Below are positions 19,497 through 26,740 of a stretch of DNA of 64,000 bases, piece after piece (within the stretch, counting starts at the first letter, position 1; each line of letters opens with the position of its first letter). The notes beneath the pieces are model-generated. The model ran no database searches. It saw nothing but the letters and a program-made list of their open reading frames with translations, and was not told the DNA's origin. Both the position numbers and the translations under genes were made by a program. The stretch covers positions 372,001-436,000 of the forward strand of contig NZ_JBFCVL010000006.1 of the NCBI RefSeq assembly GCF_040712075.1, read 5' to 3'. The DNA is from Fodinicurvata sp. EGI_FJ10296 (lineage in GTDB: Bacteria > Pseudomonadota > Alphaproteobacteria > DSM-16000 > Inquilinaceae).

Positions 19497-19548
19497 GACG
19501 ACGGGTCCGGCGTCGCCCGCTTTGAAAAAGTGGTGATCAATCCGGAAG

Positions 19549-20595
19549 TCAGGCGACGGTAAGGACGATCTTGCCGATGTGATCGGAGCGTTCCATCATG
19601 GCATGTGCCTCTGCCGCGTCGGCGAGAGGGAAGGTCGCATGGATGATCGGCCGCATACGGCCGGTAGAGATCCACGGCCAGACGACGGTCCGGACGCCAT
19701 CCGCGATGGCCGCCTTCTCCGCGGTCGTGCGCGGCCGCAGGGTCGAACCTGTCAGCGTCAGGCATTTCACCATCACTTTCTGCATGTTCAATGTGACCTT
19801 GGCACCGCCGAGGAAGGCGATGCTGACATGTCGGGCGTTGGGGGCCATGCAGTCGATATTGCGAGCGATATAGTCGCCTCCGACCATGTCCAGCACGACG
19901 TCGACGCCGCGTCCGCCGGTCATGTCCTTTGCCGCCTGGACGAAATCTTCGGTTCGGTAATTGACCGCCCGCGCGGCGCCGAGATTTTCGCAGGCGGCGC
20001 ATTTCTCGTCGCTTCCGGCCGTGGTGATCACTCTGGCACCATACAATGACGCCATCTGGATCGCGGTTGTGCCGATCCCGCTCGACCCGCCATGGATCAG
20101 GGCCGTTTGCCCCTCCTGCAGTCCGCCCCGTTCGAACAGATTGCTCCAGACGGTAAAGGTCGTTTCCGGCAATGCAGCCGCTTGGGTCATCGACAGACCG
20201 GCCGGGACGGGCAGGCATTGGGTGGCCGGGACAGCCACGTATTCAGCATAGCCGCCGCCGTTCACGAGCGCGGCGACCGGTTGCCCGATCGACAGAAACC
20301 CGACGCCGGTTCCGATCCCGACAACCGTGCCGGCGACCTCCAGCCCGGGCAGCGGACTCGCTTCCGGAGGCGGGGAATATTTCCCCATGCGTTGCAGGAC
20401 GTCGGGCCGATTGACGCCAGCTGCCTCGACTTTGATCAGCACCTGACCATCGTCCGGATGGGGGACGTCGACGCTCGCGATCCTCAGGACCTCCGGACCG
20501 CCGGGGCCGGAAATTTCTACGGCGCGCATGGTGCCGGGAATGTCGCCGGTTCGGTCCCGGGCCGACGGGTTGCCGGTATCGGACGAGGATATCAT
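19549..20595 (-). CDS. NAD(P)H:quinone oxidoreductase, zinc-free MDR family (PIG3 type)
   Basis: A 348-residue medium-chain reductase that transfers hydride from NADPH to a quinone. Motifs: MRAVEISGPGGPEVL at the catalytic-domain start, AGVNRPDVLQRMGKY, and the nucleotide-binding GGSSGIGTTAIQMA. The zinc-ligand cysteines of alcohol dehydrogenases are absent. I kept the ATG at 20595 because AAGGAGG lies just upstream; the internal ATG at 20529, where family similarity begins, lacks a good ribosome-binding site. It diverges from bdhA across 175 bases. Confidence 0.88.
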   Translation of the reverse strand: MISSSDTGNPSARDRTGDIPGTMRAVEISGPGGPEVLRIASVDVPHPDDGQVLIKVEAAGVNRPDVLQRMGKYSPPPEASPLPGLEVAGTVVGIGTGVGFLSIGQPVAALVNGGGYAEYVAVPATQCLPVPAGLSMTQAAALPETTFTVWSNLFERGGLQEGQTALIHGGSSGIGTTAIQMASLYGARVITTAGSDEKCAACENLGAARAVNYRTEDFVQAAKDMTGGRGVDVVLDMVGGDYIARNIDCMAPNARHVSIAFLGGAKVTLNMQKVMVKCLTLTGSTLRPRTTAEKAAIADGVRTVVWPWISTGRMRPIIHATFPLADAAEAHAMMERSDHIGKIVLTVA

Positions 20596-20770
20596 GACGC
20601 CTCCTTAAGGTGGACATTGCCCCAGGGAAGACGTATCGCGGCATGATCGGCATGCGCGACGACGTTTCCGGCTGTCGTTCGGTACTGAAGTAACCCATTT
20701 GCCGGGCGGATGACAACCGGTACGCGACGATGGCATAGTCCCGACACCGTTTGGCGGAGGAAAATCGGAT

Positions 20771-21580
20771 ATGACGAAGACCATGGGCAATAGCGCCGAT
20801 CTCTCGGGCCGGGTGGCGGTGGTGACCGGCTCGACCAGCGGGATCGGATACGGCATTGCACGGCATTTCGCCCTTGCAGGGTGCAATATCGTGCTGAATG
20901 GCCTCGGCGATGCGGACAGGATCGAGGAGACCCGCGCCGGGTTGGCCGAGGAATTCGGCGTGTCGGTTCTCTATGACGGGGCGGACATGACCAGGCCTGA
21001 CCTTGTCCGGGGAATGATCGCCGACGCGACCGAGCGGCTGGGGTCGGTCGACATTCTGGTCAATAACGCCGGCATCCAGCATACCGACCGGGTCGAGAAT
21101 TTCCCCACTGCCAAATGGGACGCGATCATCGCTATCAACATGTCATCCGCGTTCCATTCCAGCGCGGCAGCCGTGCCGGGAATGCGCGAACGTGGATGGG
21201 GCCGGATCATCAATATCGCATCCGCACACGGTCTGGTCGCGAGCGCCAACAAATCAGCCTATGTCGCCGCCAAACACGGGTTGGTCGGCATGACCAAGGT
21301 GATCGCACTCGAAAACGCGGGCAGTGGCGTCACCTGCAATGCGATTTGCCCTGGCTGGGTACGGACGCCGCTGGTCGAACGTCAGATCGAGCAATTGGCA
21401 AAGGAGAACGGAACCGACGTCGAATCGGCCGCGGTCAATCTGCTTTCTGCCAAACAGCCGTCGCACCAGTTCGTGACGCCTGAACAACTGGGTGGAACAG
21501 CGCTTTTTCTGTGCTCACCGGCGGCCGCTCAGATCACCGGAACGTCGCTTTCCGTCGACGGTGGGTGGACTGCCCAATAG
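20771..21580 (+). CDS. bdhA: 3-hydroxybutyrate dehydrogenase
   Basis: NAD-dependent SDR enzyme that oxidises D-3-hydroxybutyrate to acetoacetate, downstream of PHB depolymerase in carbon-store mobilisation. The 269 residues show TGSTSGIGYGIA (cofactor binding), NNAGIQHTDRVE, the catalytic Tyr and Lys in SAYVAAKHG, and the C-terminal ITGTSLSVDGGWTAQ. The motif NNAGIQH and the overall length separate it from acetoacetyl-CoA reductases. GGAGGAAAA precedes the ATG. Confidence 0.93.
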   Translation: MTKTMGNSADLSGRVAVVTGSTSGIGYGIARHFALAGCNIVLNGLGDADRIEETRAGLAEEFGVSVLYDGADMTRPDLVRGMIADATERLGSVDILVNNAGIQHTDRVENFPTAKWDAIIAINMSSAFHSSAAAVPGMRERGWGRIINIASAHGLVASANKSAYVAAKHGLVGMTKVIALENAGSGVTCNAICPGWVRTPLVERQIEQLAKENGTDVESAAVNLLSAKQPSHQFVTPEQLGGTALFLCSPAAAQITGTSLSVDGGWTAQ

Positions 21581-21626
21581 AACACCGGTCGGGGGTTTTC
21601 AGGTCCGGGTCTTCAGGGGCGGGCCT

Positions 21627-22112
21627 TCAGAGTCGGGGATGCTGCGGCGGCGACTCTGGCGCCGGCATGTCGCGTTCGTCACGGAGCATGGATTCGAGCC
21701 GGTCGATTCGGCGAAACAGATCGAGCGATCGTCGGCCGAGGCTGATCACCGCCTCAGGCAGCCGCTCGTCGTCAAGCCATCGATCGTCGAGGCAAACGCC
21801 ATGTGCGCCCAACGCGAACCTGTCGGAAAGGGCTTCGTCCATCGACATTTCGCCGGTTTCCACGGCCCGGTGGGCAAGCATCCACGCCATGGCCTGGGTC
21901 AGTCGGCTCGTGATCCGCATGGTCTCCTGGCTGATCAGCAGCCGGGTATCCGGTGACCATTCCGCCCTTCCGGCATGATCGGTATAGGCCATATAGTTTC
22001 GGGCCTCGACGATCAGGGCGAGTGTTTCGTCATAGGTCTTCCTGAAGAACGGTGTGGCCGCAATTACGTCCGCCAACAGACGACCCTTTCCCAGCCTCGA
22101 ATTCCAGTTCAC
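21627..22112 (-). CDS. rcdA: DUF1465 family protein, RcdA-type CtrA-degradation adaptor
   Basis: Resembles Caulobacter RcdA, the DUF1465 protein that helps deliver the master regulator CtrA to ClpXP. The shared core includes SQETMRITSRLTQAMAWML and HRAVETGEMS, helices of the expected three-helix bundle, and a C-terminal SLDLFRRIDRLE helix. The C-terminus ends in a Pro-rich tail, comparable to the disordered tail of RcdA. The start is a GTG at 22112. It diverges from the small heat-shock gene. Confidence 0.8.
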   Translation of the reverse strand: MNWNSRLGKGRLLADVIAATPFFRKTYDETLALIVEARNYMAYTDHAGRAEWSPDTRLLISQETMRITSRLTQAMAWMLAHRAVETGEMSMDEALSDRFALGAHGVCLDDRWLDDERLPEAVISLGRRSLDLFRRIDRLESMLRDERDMPAPESPPQHPRL

Positions 22113-22231
22113 ATACGTCGATGCAGCTTATATCAACGGCTCGATCAGACCAATCGGCACGATGCGTGAATACTCATGCGCGATGGCGATGGCCGCGCCC
22201 CGGAATTGGGCGCGGATCGTCGCTCCGGCCT

Positions 22232-22263
22232 CTTGATCGGACCCGACGAAATTCCTACTTGAT
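22232..22263 (+). promoter_or_regulatory. Candidate RpoH (sigma-32) promoter of hsp20
   Basis: CTTG at 22232, then 18 bases, then CCTACTT at 22254. This fits the alphaproteobacterial heat-shock consensus (CTTG, 17-18 bases, CYTATNT) at all but one -10 position. Transcription would start near 22267, just ahead of the first stem of the ROSE-like leader. Confidence 0.45.
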
Positions 22264-22270
22264 ATCATGA

Positions 22271-22366
22271 GGGTCGCCGAACGCGGGGCCCTCGCAAAGA
22301 CCCACAAGGACGCCGCCATCGAATATGGGGTGTCCGCCATTATATCGCTCTGAAGGAGGGTATACT
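22271..22366 (+). ncRNA. ROSE-like RNA thermometer in the hsp20 5' UTR
   Basis: Three stem-loops fill the leader. SL1: GGGTC (22271-22275) with GACCC (22299-22303). SL2: GGACGCC plus CCAT (22308-22319) with ATGG plus GGTGTCC (22325-22335), an 11-bp stem with one bulged G. SL3: 22341-22364, a 10-bp stem with a GAA loop in which the ROSE motif UCGCU pairs across the GGAGG Shine-Dalgarno and leaves one G (22347) bulged. The U(U/C)GCU motif opposite the Shine-Dalgarno and the bulged G are hallmarks of ROSE elements, which melt on heat shock to allow translation. Confidence 0.8.
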
Positions 22367-22888
22367 ATGCGTAGTTACGACCTGAATCCGCTTCTGCGTT
22401 CCAGCATCGGTTTCGATCGGATGAGCCGTCTTCTGGACAGTGCTCTGGAACAGGATACGTCCGCTCATTCCTATCCCCCCTATAACATCGAGAAGCTTGG
22501 CGATGACGATTATCGCATAACGATGGCCGTCGCCGGTTTCTCACGGGAAGAGCTGGACGTTACCCAGACCGGCGGATCGCTGGTAATTTCGGGCCGCAAG
22601 GAAACCAAGGAAGGCGACAAGGAGTTTCTCCACCGCGGCATCGCGGCGCGAAGCTTCGACCGACGCTTTCAACTGGCGGATCATATCCGCATCGTGAACG
22701 CGCGGCTCGACAACGGGTTGCTGCATATTGATCTCCACCGCGAGGTGCCTGAGCAGATGCGGCCGCGGACGATCAATATCGCCACGGACGCCGAAGCCGG
22801 TGCCCGCTCGGTCGAGGATCAGGGTGAGCGTTCAGCCGAACGCCCGGCGCTGTCGTCGGAAAGCTCCCAGGAACATCAGGCAGCCTGA
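22367..22888 (+). CDS. Small heat-shock protein, Hsp20/IbpA family
   Basis: ATP-independent holdase that binds unfolding proteins. The 173-residue protein has a short N-terminus (MRSYDLNPLLRSSIGFDRM), an alpha-crystallin domain (about 38-130: YNIEKLGDDDYRITMAVAGF through RLDNGLLHIDLHREVPE), and a C-terminal tail. The tail is longer than in IbpA and rich in Glu and Ser; PRTINIA provides an I-x-I-like motif. The start follows GAAGGAGGG. Regulation is predicted at two levels: an RpoH promoter and the ROSE-like leader. A strong terminator follows. Confidence 0.93.
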   Translation: MRSYDLNPLLRSSIGFDRMSRLLDSALEQDTSAHSYPPYNIEKLGDDDYRITMAVAGFSREELDVTQTGGSLVISGRKETKEGDKEFLHRGIAARSFDRRFQLADHIRIVNARLDNGLLHIDLHREVPEQMRPRTINIATDAEAGARSVEDQGERSAERPALSSESSQEHQAA

Positions 22889-22910
22889 CCGTCTGCCGTA
22901 ACAGCCAGGA

Positions 22911-22941
22911 GGGGGGCGGATTTTCCGCCCCCCTTTTTTTT
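22911..22941 (+). terminator. Rho-independent terminator of hsp20
   Basis: A perfect 10-bp stem (GGGGGGCGGA with TCCGCCCCCC), a TTT loop and eight T residues. It also lies at the 3' end of the converging BASS-like gene. Confidence 0.95.
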
Positions 22942-22947
22942 GCGCAA

Positions 22948-23964
22948 TCAGGCCTTTGTCGGGATTTTGCGATGCCGGGCGGGGCGCCGGATCACCCGGC
23001 GATAGAGCGGGGCAAGCACCGCCGGAAGCCCGTAGATTGGTACCTGAGCCGCAGCAAAGAACAGCAGCACGTCACTGTCGGCGCCGCCGCCGAGGGCTGC
23101 GATCTGAAGGCCCATATTGCGATAACCGGCCATCAGCATGACCGCCGCAGCCGCAGGCCCGCTCAGCCATCGGACCATTGGCAGACAAAGCGCCTGCAGA
23201 AGGCAGCTCAGCAATAGCGCCATCGACACGATGAGGCCGACAGCCGCCGGATCCTGAGCGATCTGGCCGCGTACTCCGTCCATGACGCCGGCGGCGAATA
23301 GGCACATCGCCAGCACCAGACCGCCGCTGATCCGGTCGCCATGGCGGCCGATGCGGTCGACGCCGATTAACCGTCGGCAAATCATCGCCAGCCCGACCGA
23401 CCCGACGATGATCAAACCCAGCCGGCCCATGAACAGCCCGGCCGCGATCGGAATATCGATACCCGAGGCAAGCAGGATTATTGGCGGCACCGTCAGCGGG
23501 CTGACGATCGTCGTCAGGACGATGGCGATCACCGTCATGGACGCATCGGCGCGCAACATCATGGCGATGCCCGCAGCCCCCAATAGTGGCGGCGCGCTGG
23601 CATACAGCATCCAGCCGATCGTCACCGCTTCGATGCCGGGATCCGGCATAAGAGCGTCGACGACAGCGCCGACGGGAATGAGCGCAAGCCCGGCAGCGAC
23701 CGGCAGCACGATCATCAGCCAGACGAGAAGGGATATCAGGCGCACAGGCTGCCGCAGCCGCGTCATCAGATCGGCCGGGTCCAGGCGAACAAGCGCCAGC
23801 ACGAGCATGGCGACGATGAACGGGGTGAGAAACGGCCGCAGAACAGCGGCGACAGGGGGTGCGAGCAATCCCGCCACCAGGCCGAGCGGCAGGGCGGCCG
23901 GTCCGAGTCGGCCAAGCATATCGAGCAGGCCGCCCGCCGATCGGCCGATGAAAGAGAAGGGCAT
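22948..23964 (-). CDS. BASS-like integral membrane transporter (bile acid:Na+ symporter superfamily)
   Basis: About ten hydrophobic segments in roughly 338 residues. The segment ASAPPLLGAAGIAMMLRAD followed by STIVSPLTVPP-like sequence, and AGYRNMGLQIA in the last third, resemble the two conserved discontinuous-helix regions of BASS transporters. The substrate is unknown; members carry organic anions such as pyruvate, pantoate or bile acids. I chose the ATG at 23964; the open frame continues to 24051, directly at a terminator hairpin, and lacks similarity there. Confidence 0.62.
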   Translation of the reverse strand: MPFSFIGRSAGGLLDMLGRLGPAALPLGLVAGLLAPPVAAVLRPFLTPFIVAMLVLALVRLDPADLMTRLRQPVRLISLLVWLMIVLPVAAGLALIPVGAVVDALMPDPGIEAVTIGWMLYASAPPLLGAAGIAMMLRADASMTVIAIVLTTIVSPLTVPPIILLASGIDIPIAAGLFMGRLGLIIVGSVGLAMICRRLIGVDRIGRHGDRISGGLVLAMCLFAAGVMDGVRGQIAQDPAAVGLIVSMALLLSCLLQALCLPMVRWLSGPAAAAVMLMAGYRNMGLQIAALGGGADSDVLLFFAAAQVPIYGLPAVLAPLYRRVIRRPARHRKIPTKA

Positions 23965-24051
23965 GATAGGGGTGATGGCTCCTGAAGGCGCTCCCTGAGG
24001 GTCGGTGCCGCTATGCGCAGACTCTCGCATGGACGGGCACGGCGGGCACAT

Positions 24052-24082
24052 AAAAAAGGACCGCCCCGATCGGGGACGGTCC
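24052..24082 (-). terminator. Intrinsic terminator reading leftward, upstream of the BASS-like gene
   Basis: Stem GGACCG/CGGTCC continued by CCCC/GGGG with one bulged base and a GATC loop. On the minus strand it is followed by six T residues. No protein gene on the minus strand precedes it. Confidence 0.85.
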
Positions 24083-24113
24083 TCATGGCGCCTCGCCTGT
24101 TCAACTGCTTTAT
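24052..24113 (-). ncRNA. Candidate small RNA or attenuated leader
   Basis: On the minus strand a TTGACG (24144-24149) and TAGCTT (24120-24125) with an 18-base spacer predict a start near 24113. About 30 bases later comes a strong intrinsic terminator. The product would be about 60 nt. It could be an independent small RNA or the attenuated leader of the downstream BASS-like gene. Confidence 0.4.
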
Positions 24114-24285
24114 TAAGTGAAGCTAATCATCGCGGTGAAGGTGCGTCAACAGGATTATGACAAGTCCGGGCACATTTCTGGTCGCCGGGCGGCGGCGTAT
24201 TCAACCCTCGCAGGCGATTGGTCCTGTTGGTCGGACGTCGTCGGTGAAAGGGATGAATGGTTGCGCGCGAACCGGAATTCGGGCG

Positions 24286-24320
24286 AAAAATGGCCGTCTC
24301 TCGAAAACGAGAGACGGCCA
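24286..24320 (-). terminator. Intrinsic terminator of the candidate small RNA
   Basis: A perfect 13-bp stem (TGGCCGTCTCTCG with its complement), a 4-base loop and, on the minus strand, five T residues. There is no T-run on the plus strand, so the direction is leftward. Confidence 0.9.
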
Positions 24321-24398
24321 AGTACAACAGGGAGGCATCAATGAGGATCAGATCAATCTTCGACCTGACCGCCGCTGCAGCGGCCCGAGGGCCACTAC
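24286..24398 (-). ncRNA. Candidate small RNA, about 113 nt, with anti-Shine-Dalgarno CCTCCC
   Basis: A good minus-strand promoter (TTTAAA, 17-base spacer, TATATT) predicts a start near 24398 and a perfect terminator ends the RNA near 24286. The predicted RNA begins with small GC-rich hairpins (GGCCCTCGGGCC, then GCCGCTGCAGCGGC). It then has a relaxed region holding CCTC and CCTCCC, which could pair with ribosome-binding sites, and ends in the terminator stem. No open reading frame of note is present. Confidence 0.55.
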
Positions 24399-24404
24399 CC
24401 TAAC

Positions 24405-24433
24405 AATATACACCCTATACCGGAGGATTTAAA
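24405..24433 (-). promoter_or_regulatory. Promoter of the candidate small RNA
   Basis: -35 TTTAAA (24428-24433), 17-base spacer, -10 TATATT (24405-24410), reading leftward. It lies within the 5' region of the acyl-CoA synthetase gene, so the two transcripts are divergent. Confidence 0.5.
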
Positions 24434-24569
24434 GAAGGGTTAAATGCACGACAAAAGTGCGTCCCCGGTTGCCGTCAGCGATGAACCGGATACTGTCGGG
24501 CCAATTCATCCCCGCGCGACGGGCGCGCCGGGTGCCGGCAACGTCATGATCAGGAGGAACAAGGCCACC

Positions 24570-26258
24570 ATGTCCGAATACGCGCAGGATCCGATCAGCC
24601 CGTTCGAAAGCGGCGATCTGGACCGTCGCAGCGCCAATTTCGCGCCGCTGACGCCATTGTCGTTTCTGAAGCGGACCGCGTCGGTGTTCCCCGACAGAAC
24701 GGCCGTTATCCATGGCCGGCTAAGGCGCACCTGGCGGCAAACCCACGACCGGTGCCTGGCAGTCGCTTCGGCGCTGCGGGGGCGGGGTGTCGATCGCGGC
24801 GATGTCGTGGCCGTTATGGCGCCGAACATCCCGGAACTGATGGAGGCTCATTTCGCGGTTCCGATGGCGGGGGCCGTGCTGAACGCGCTCAATACCAGGT
24901 CGGACTCGGAGACCGTCGCCTATATTCTGGACCACAGCGCGGCCCGGATTCTCATTGCCGATCGTGAATACGAACCCGTCATCAGCAATGCTTTGTCGCA
25001 GATGCGCGGCCCGGCACCGCTTTTGGTGATCATCGACGATCCTGAAGCGGAACTGCCGCCGAAAGACGCGTCAGGGGGGATTCCGAACCCCGGCATTACC
25101 TATGACGACCTGGTGGCCGAAGGCGACCCGGCATTCGAGCCAACCGGTCCGGCAGACGAATGGGAGGCAATCGCCCTCAACTACACCTCGGGCACCACTG
25201 GAAACCCGAAGGGCGTCGTCTATCATCACAGGGGCGCCTATCTGACGGCCGTCGGCAACATCATGACCTGGGGCATGGGTCACCACCCGGTCTATCTCTG
25301 GACACTGCCCATGTTCCACTGCAACGGGTGGTGCTTTCCGTGGACGATCACGGCGATGGCCGGAACTCATGTCTGTCTGCGCAAGGTGACAGGACCTGCG
25401 ATCTATCAGGCGGCGGCCGAACATGGCGTAACCCACCTGTGCGGCGCGCCAATCATCATGTCGATGCTGGTCAATGCCGACCCGGCCGAACGTCGCGCCT
25501 TGCCCAACCGCGTTGCGATGATGACGGCCGCATCCGCGCCGCCGTCGGCGGTGCTGCGGGCAATTGACGAGATCGGCATCGACGTGACGCATGTCTACGG
25601 CCTGACCGAGGTCTATGGCCCGGCAGTGGTCTGTGCCTGGAACGAGGATTGGAACGCATTGCCGGCAGACGAGCGGGCCGCCAGACGGGCCCGCCAGGGC
25701 GTATCCTATCCGGTGCTCGACGGCCTTATGGTGGCCGAGCCCGACACGATGGTGCCGGCTCCGCGCGACGGCGTCACGATCGGCGAGGTTTTCATGCGCG
25801 GCAACGTGGTCATGAAGGGGTATCTGAAGAACCCGGAGGCGACGGAGAAGGCGTTCGCGGGCGGATGGTTCCACACTGGCGATCTCGGCGTCATCCATCC
25901 CGACGGCTATATCGAACTGAAGGACCGCTCCAAGGACATCATCATCTCGGGTGGCGAGAATATCTCGACGATCGAGATCGAGGACGTTCTCTTCCGCCAC
26001 CCCGGCGTACTGGATGCTGCAGTGGTTGCCCAGCCGCATGACGTCTGGGGCGAGACACCCTGCGCATTCGTGACGCCGAGGCCCGGTGTCGCTCTGACCG
26101 AAGAGGAGATCATCGCATTTTGCCGCGAGACCATGGCGCACTACAAATGTCCGCGGGCCGTTGTATTTTGTGATCTGCCGAAAACGTCGACCGGCAAGAT
26201 CCAGAAATTTGCACTGCGGGAGAAGGCGAAGGCGCTCGCCGAGCGTGAGTCAGGCTGA
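24570..26258 (+). CDS. Acyl-CoA synthetase (AMP-forming, medium/long-chain type)
   Basis: Activates a carboxylic acid to its CoA thioester through an acyl-adenylate. The ANL superfamily motifs are all present: YTSGTTGNPKGVVYHH (P-loop), YGLTEVYGP, GWFHTGDLGVI, and the C-terminal catalytic lysine in KTSTGKIQKFALR. TLPMFHCNGWCFPWT is typical of the AlkK/DmdB branch that handles medium-chain fatty acids or methylmercaptopropionate. I chose the ATG at 24570 (562 aa), preceded by AGGAGG. An in-frame ATG at 24444 would add 42 residues of low similarity. Exact substrate unknown. Confidence 0.9.
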   Translation: MSEYAQDPISPFESGDLDRRSANFAPLTPLSFLKRTASVFPDRTAVIHGRLRRTWRQTHDRCLAVASALRGRGVDRGDVVAVMAPNIPELMEAHFAVPMAGAVLNALNTRSDSETVAYILDHSAARILIADREYEPVISNALSQMRGPAPLLVIIDDPEAELPPKDASGGIPNPGITYDDLVAEGDPAFEPTGPADEWEAIALNYTSGTTGNPKGVVYHHRGAYLTAVGNIMTWGMGHHPVYLWTLPMFHCNGWCFPWTITAMAGTHVCLRKVTGPAIYQAAAEHGVTHLCGAPIIMSMLVNADPAERRALPNRVAMMTAASAPPSAVLRAIDEIGIDVTHVYGLTEVYGPAVVCAWNEDWNALPADERAARRARQGVSYPVLDGLMVAEPDTMVPAPRDGVTIGEVFMRGNVVMKGYLKNPEATEKAFAGGWFHTGDLGVIHPDGYIELKDRSKDIIISGGENISTIEIEDVLFRHPGVLDAAVVAQPHDVWGETPCAFVTPRPGVALTEEEIIAFCRETMAHYKCPRAVVFCDLPKTSTGKIQKFALREKAKALAERESG

Positions 26259-26267
26259 AGCAACACC

Positions 26268-26306
26268 AAAAAGGTCGGAAAGCGATTTTTCTGTCGCCTT
26301 CCGACC
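26268..26306 (-). terminator. Rho-independent terminator of rpmE
   Basis: Stem GGTCGGAA plus GCGA with its complement (one mismatch) and, on the minus strand, five T residues. It lies about 66 bases after the rpmE stop. Confidence 0.85.
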
Positions 26307-26372
26307 TCCAGGTTGTCACAGAGCCGATCGAGTCGTCCAGAACGGCGGCCTGCTTATTGCCGCCGGATTGAT

Positions 26373-26603
26373 TCAGTCGTTCGACTTGAGGCCGAAAGAA
26401 CCGAATTTCTGGTTGAACTTCGAAATGCGGCCGCCACGGCTCGACGCGCGCTGGACGCCCGTCCAGGCCGGGTGTGATTTCGGGTCGATATCGAGCCGCA
26501 TCACATCGCCCGGCTTGCCAAAGGTTGACCGGGTGGTGAATTCACTGCCATCGGTCATAATGACCTTGATGTCGTGATAGTCAGGATGGATTTCGTTTTT
26601 CAT
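26373..26603 (-). CDS. rpmE: 50S ribosomal protein L31
   Basis: A 76-residue ribosomal protein beginning [19 protein letters not shown], with the L31 signature [13 protein letters not shown] and [15 protein letters not shown]. The zinc-binding cysteines found in C-plus L31 proteins are absent, so this is the zinc-independent form usual in alphaproteobacteria. It diverges from the ABC exporter gene and has its own terminator. Confidence 0.96.
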   Translation of the reverse strand: MKNEIHPDYHDIKVIMTDGSEFTTRSTFGKPGDVMRLDIDPKSHPAWTGVQRASSRGGRISKFNQKFGSFGLKSND

Positions 26604-26740
26604 GGATCAGCCCCTCGGAAAAGTCAGGCGGGTATATAGCCGATGAGTGACCTGCACGCAACCGCCGCATCGCGCTGCCTGCCGGTCGTCGTCCCGCCTG
26701 CCTTCACAGGACCGCGGCCCGGTCGCCCAGAGGGGGAGCA

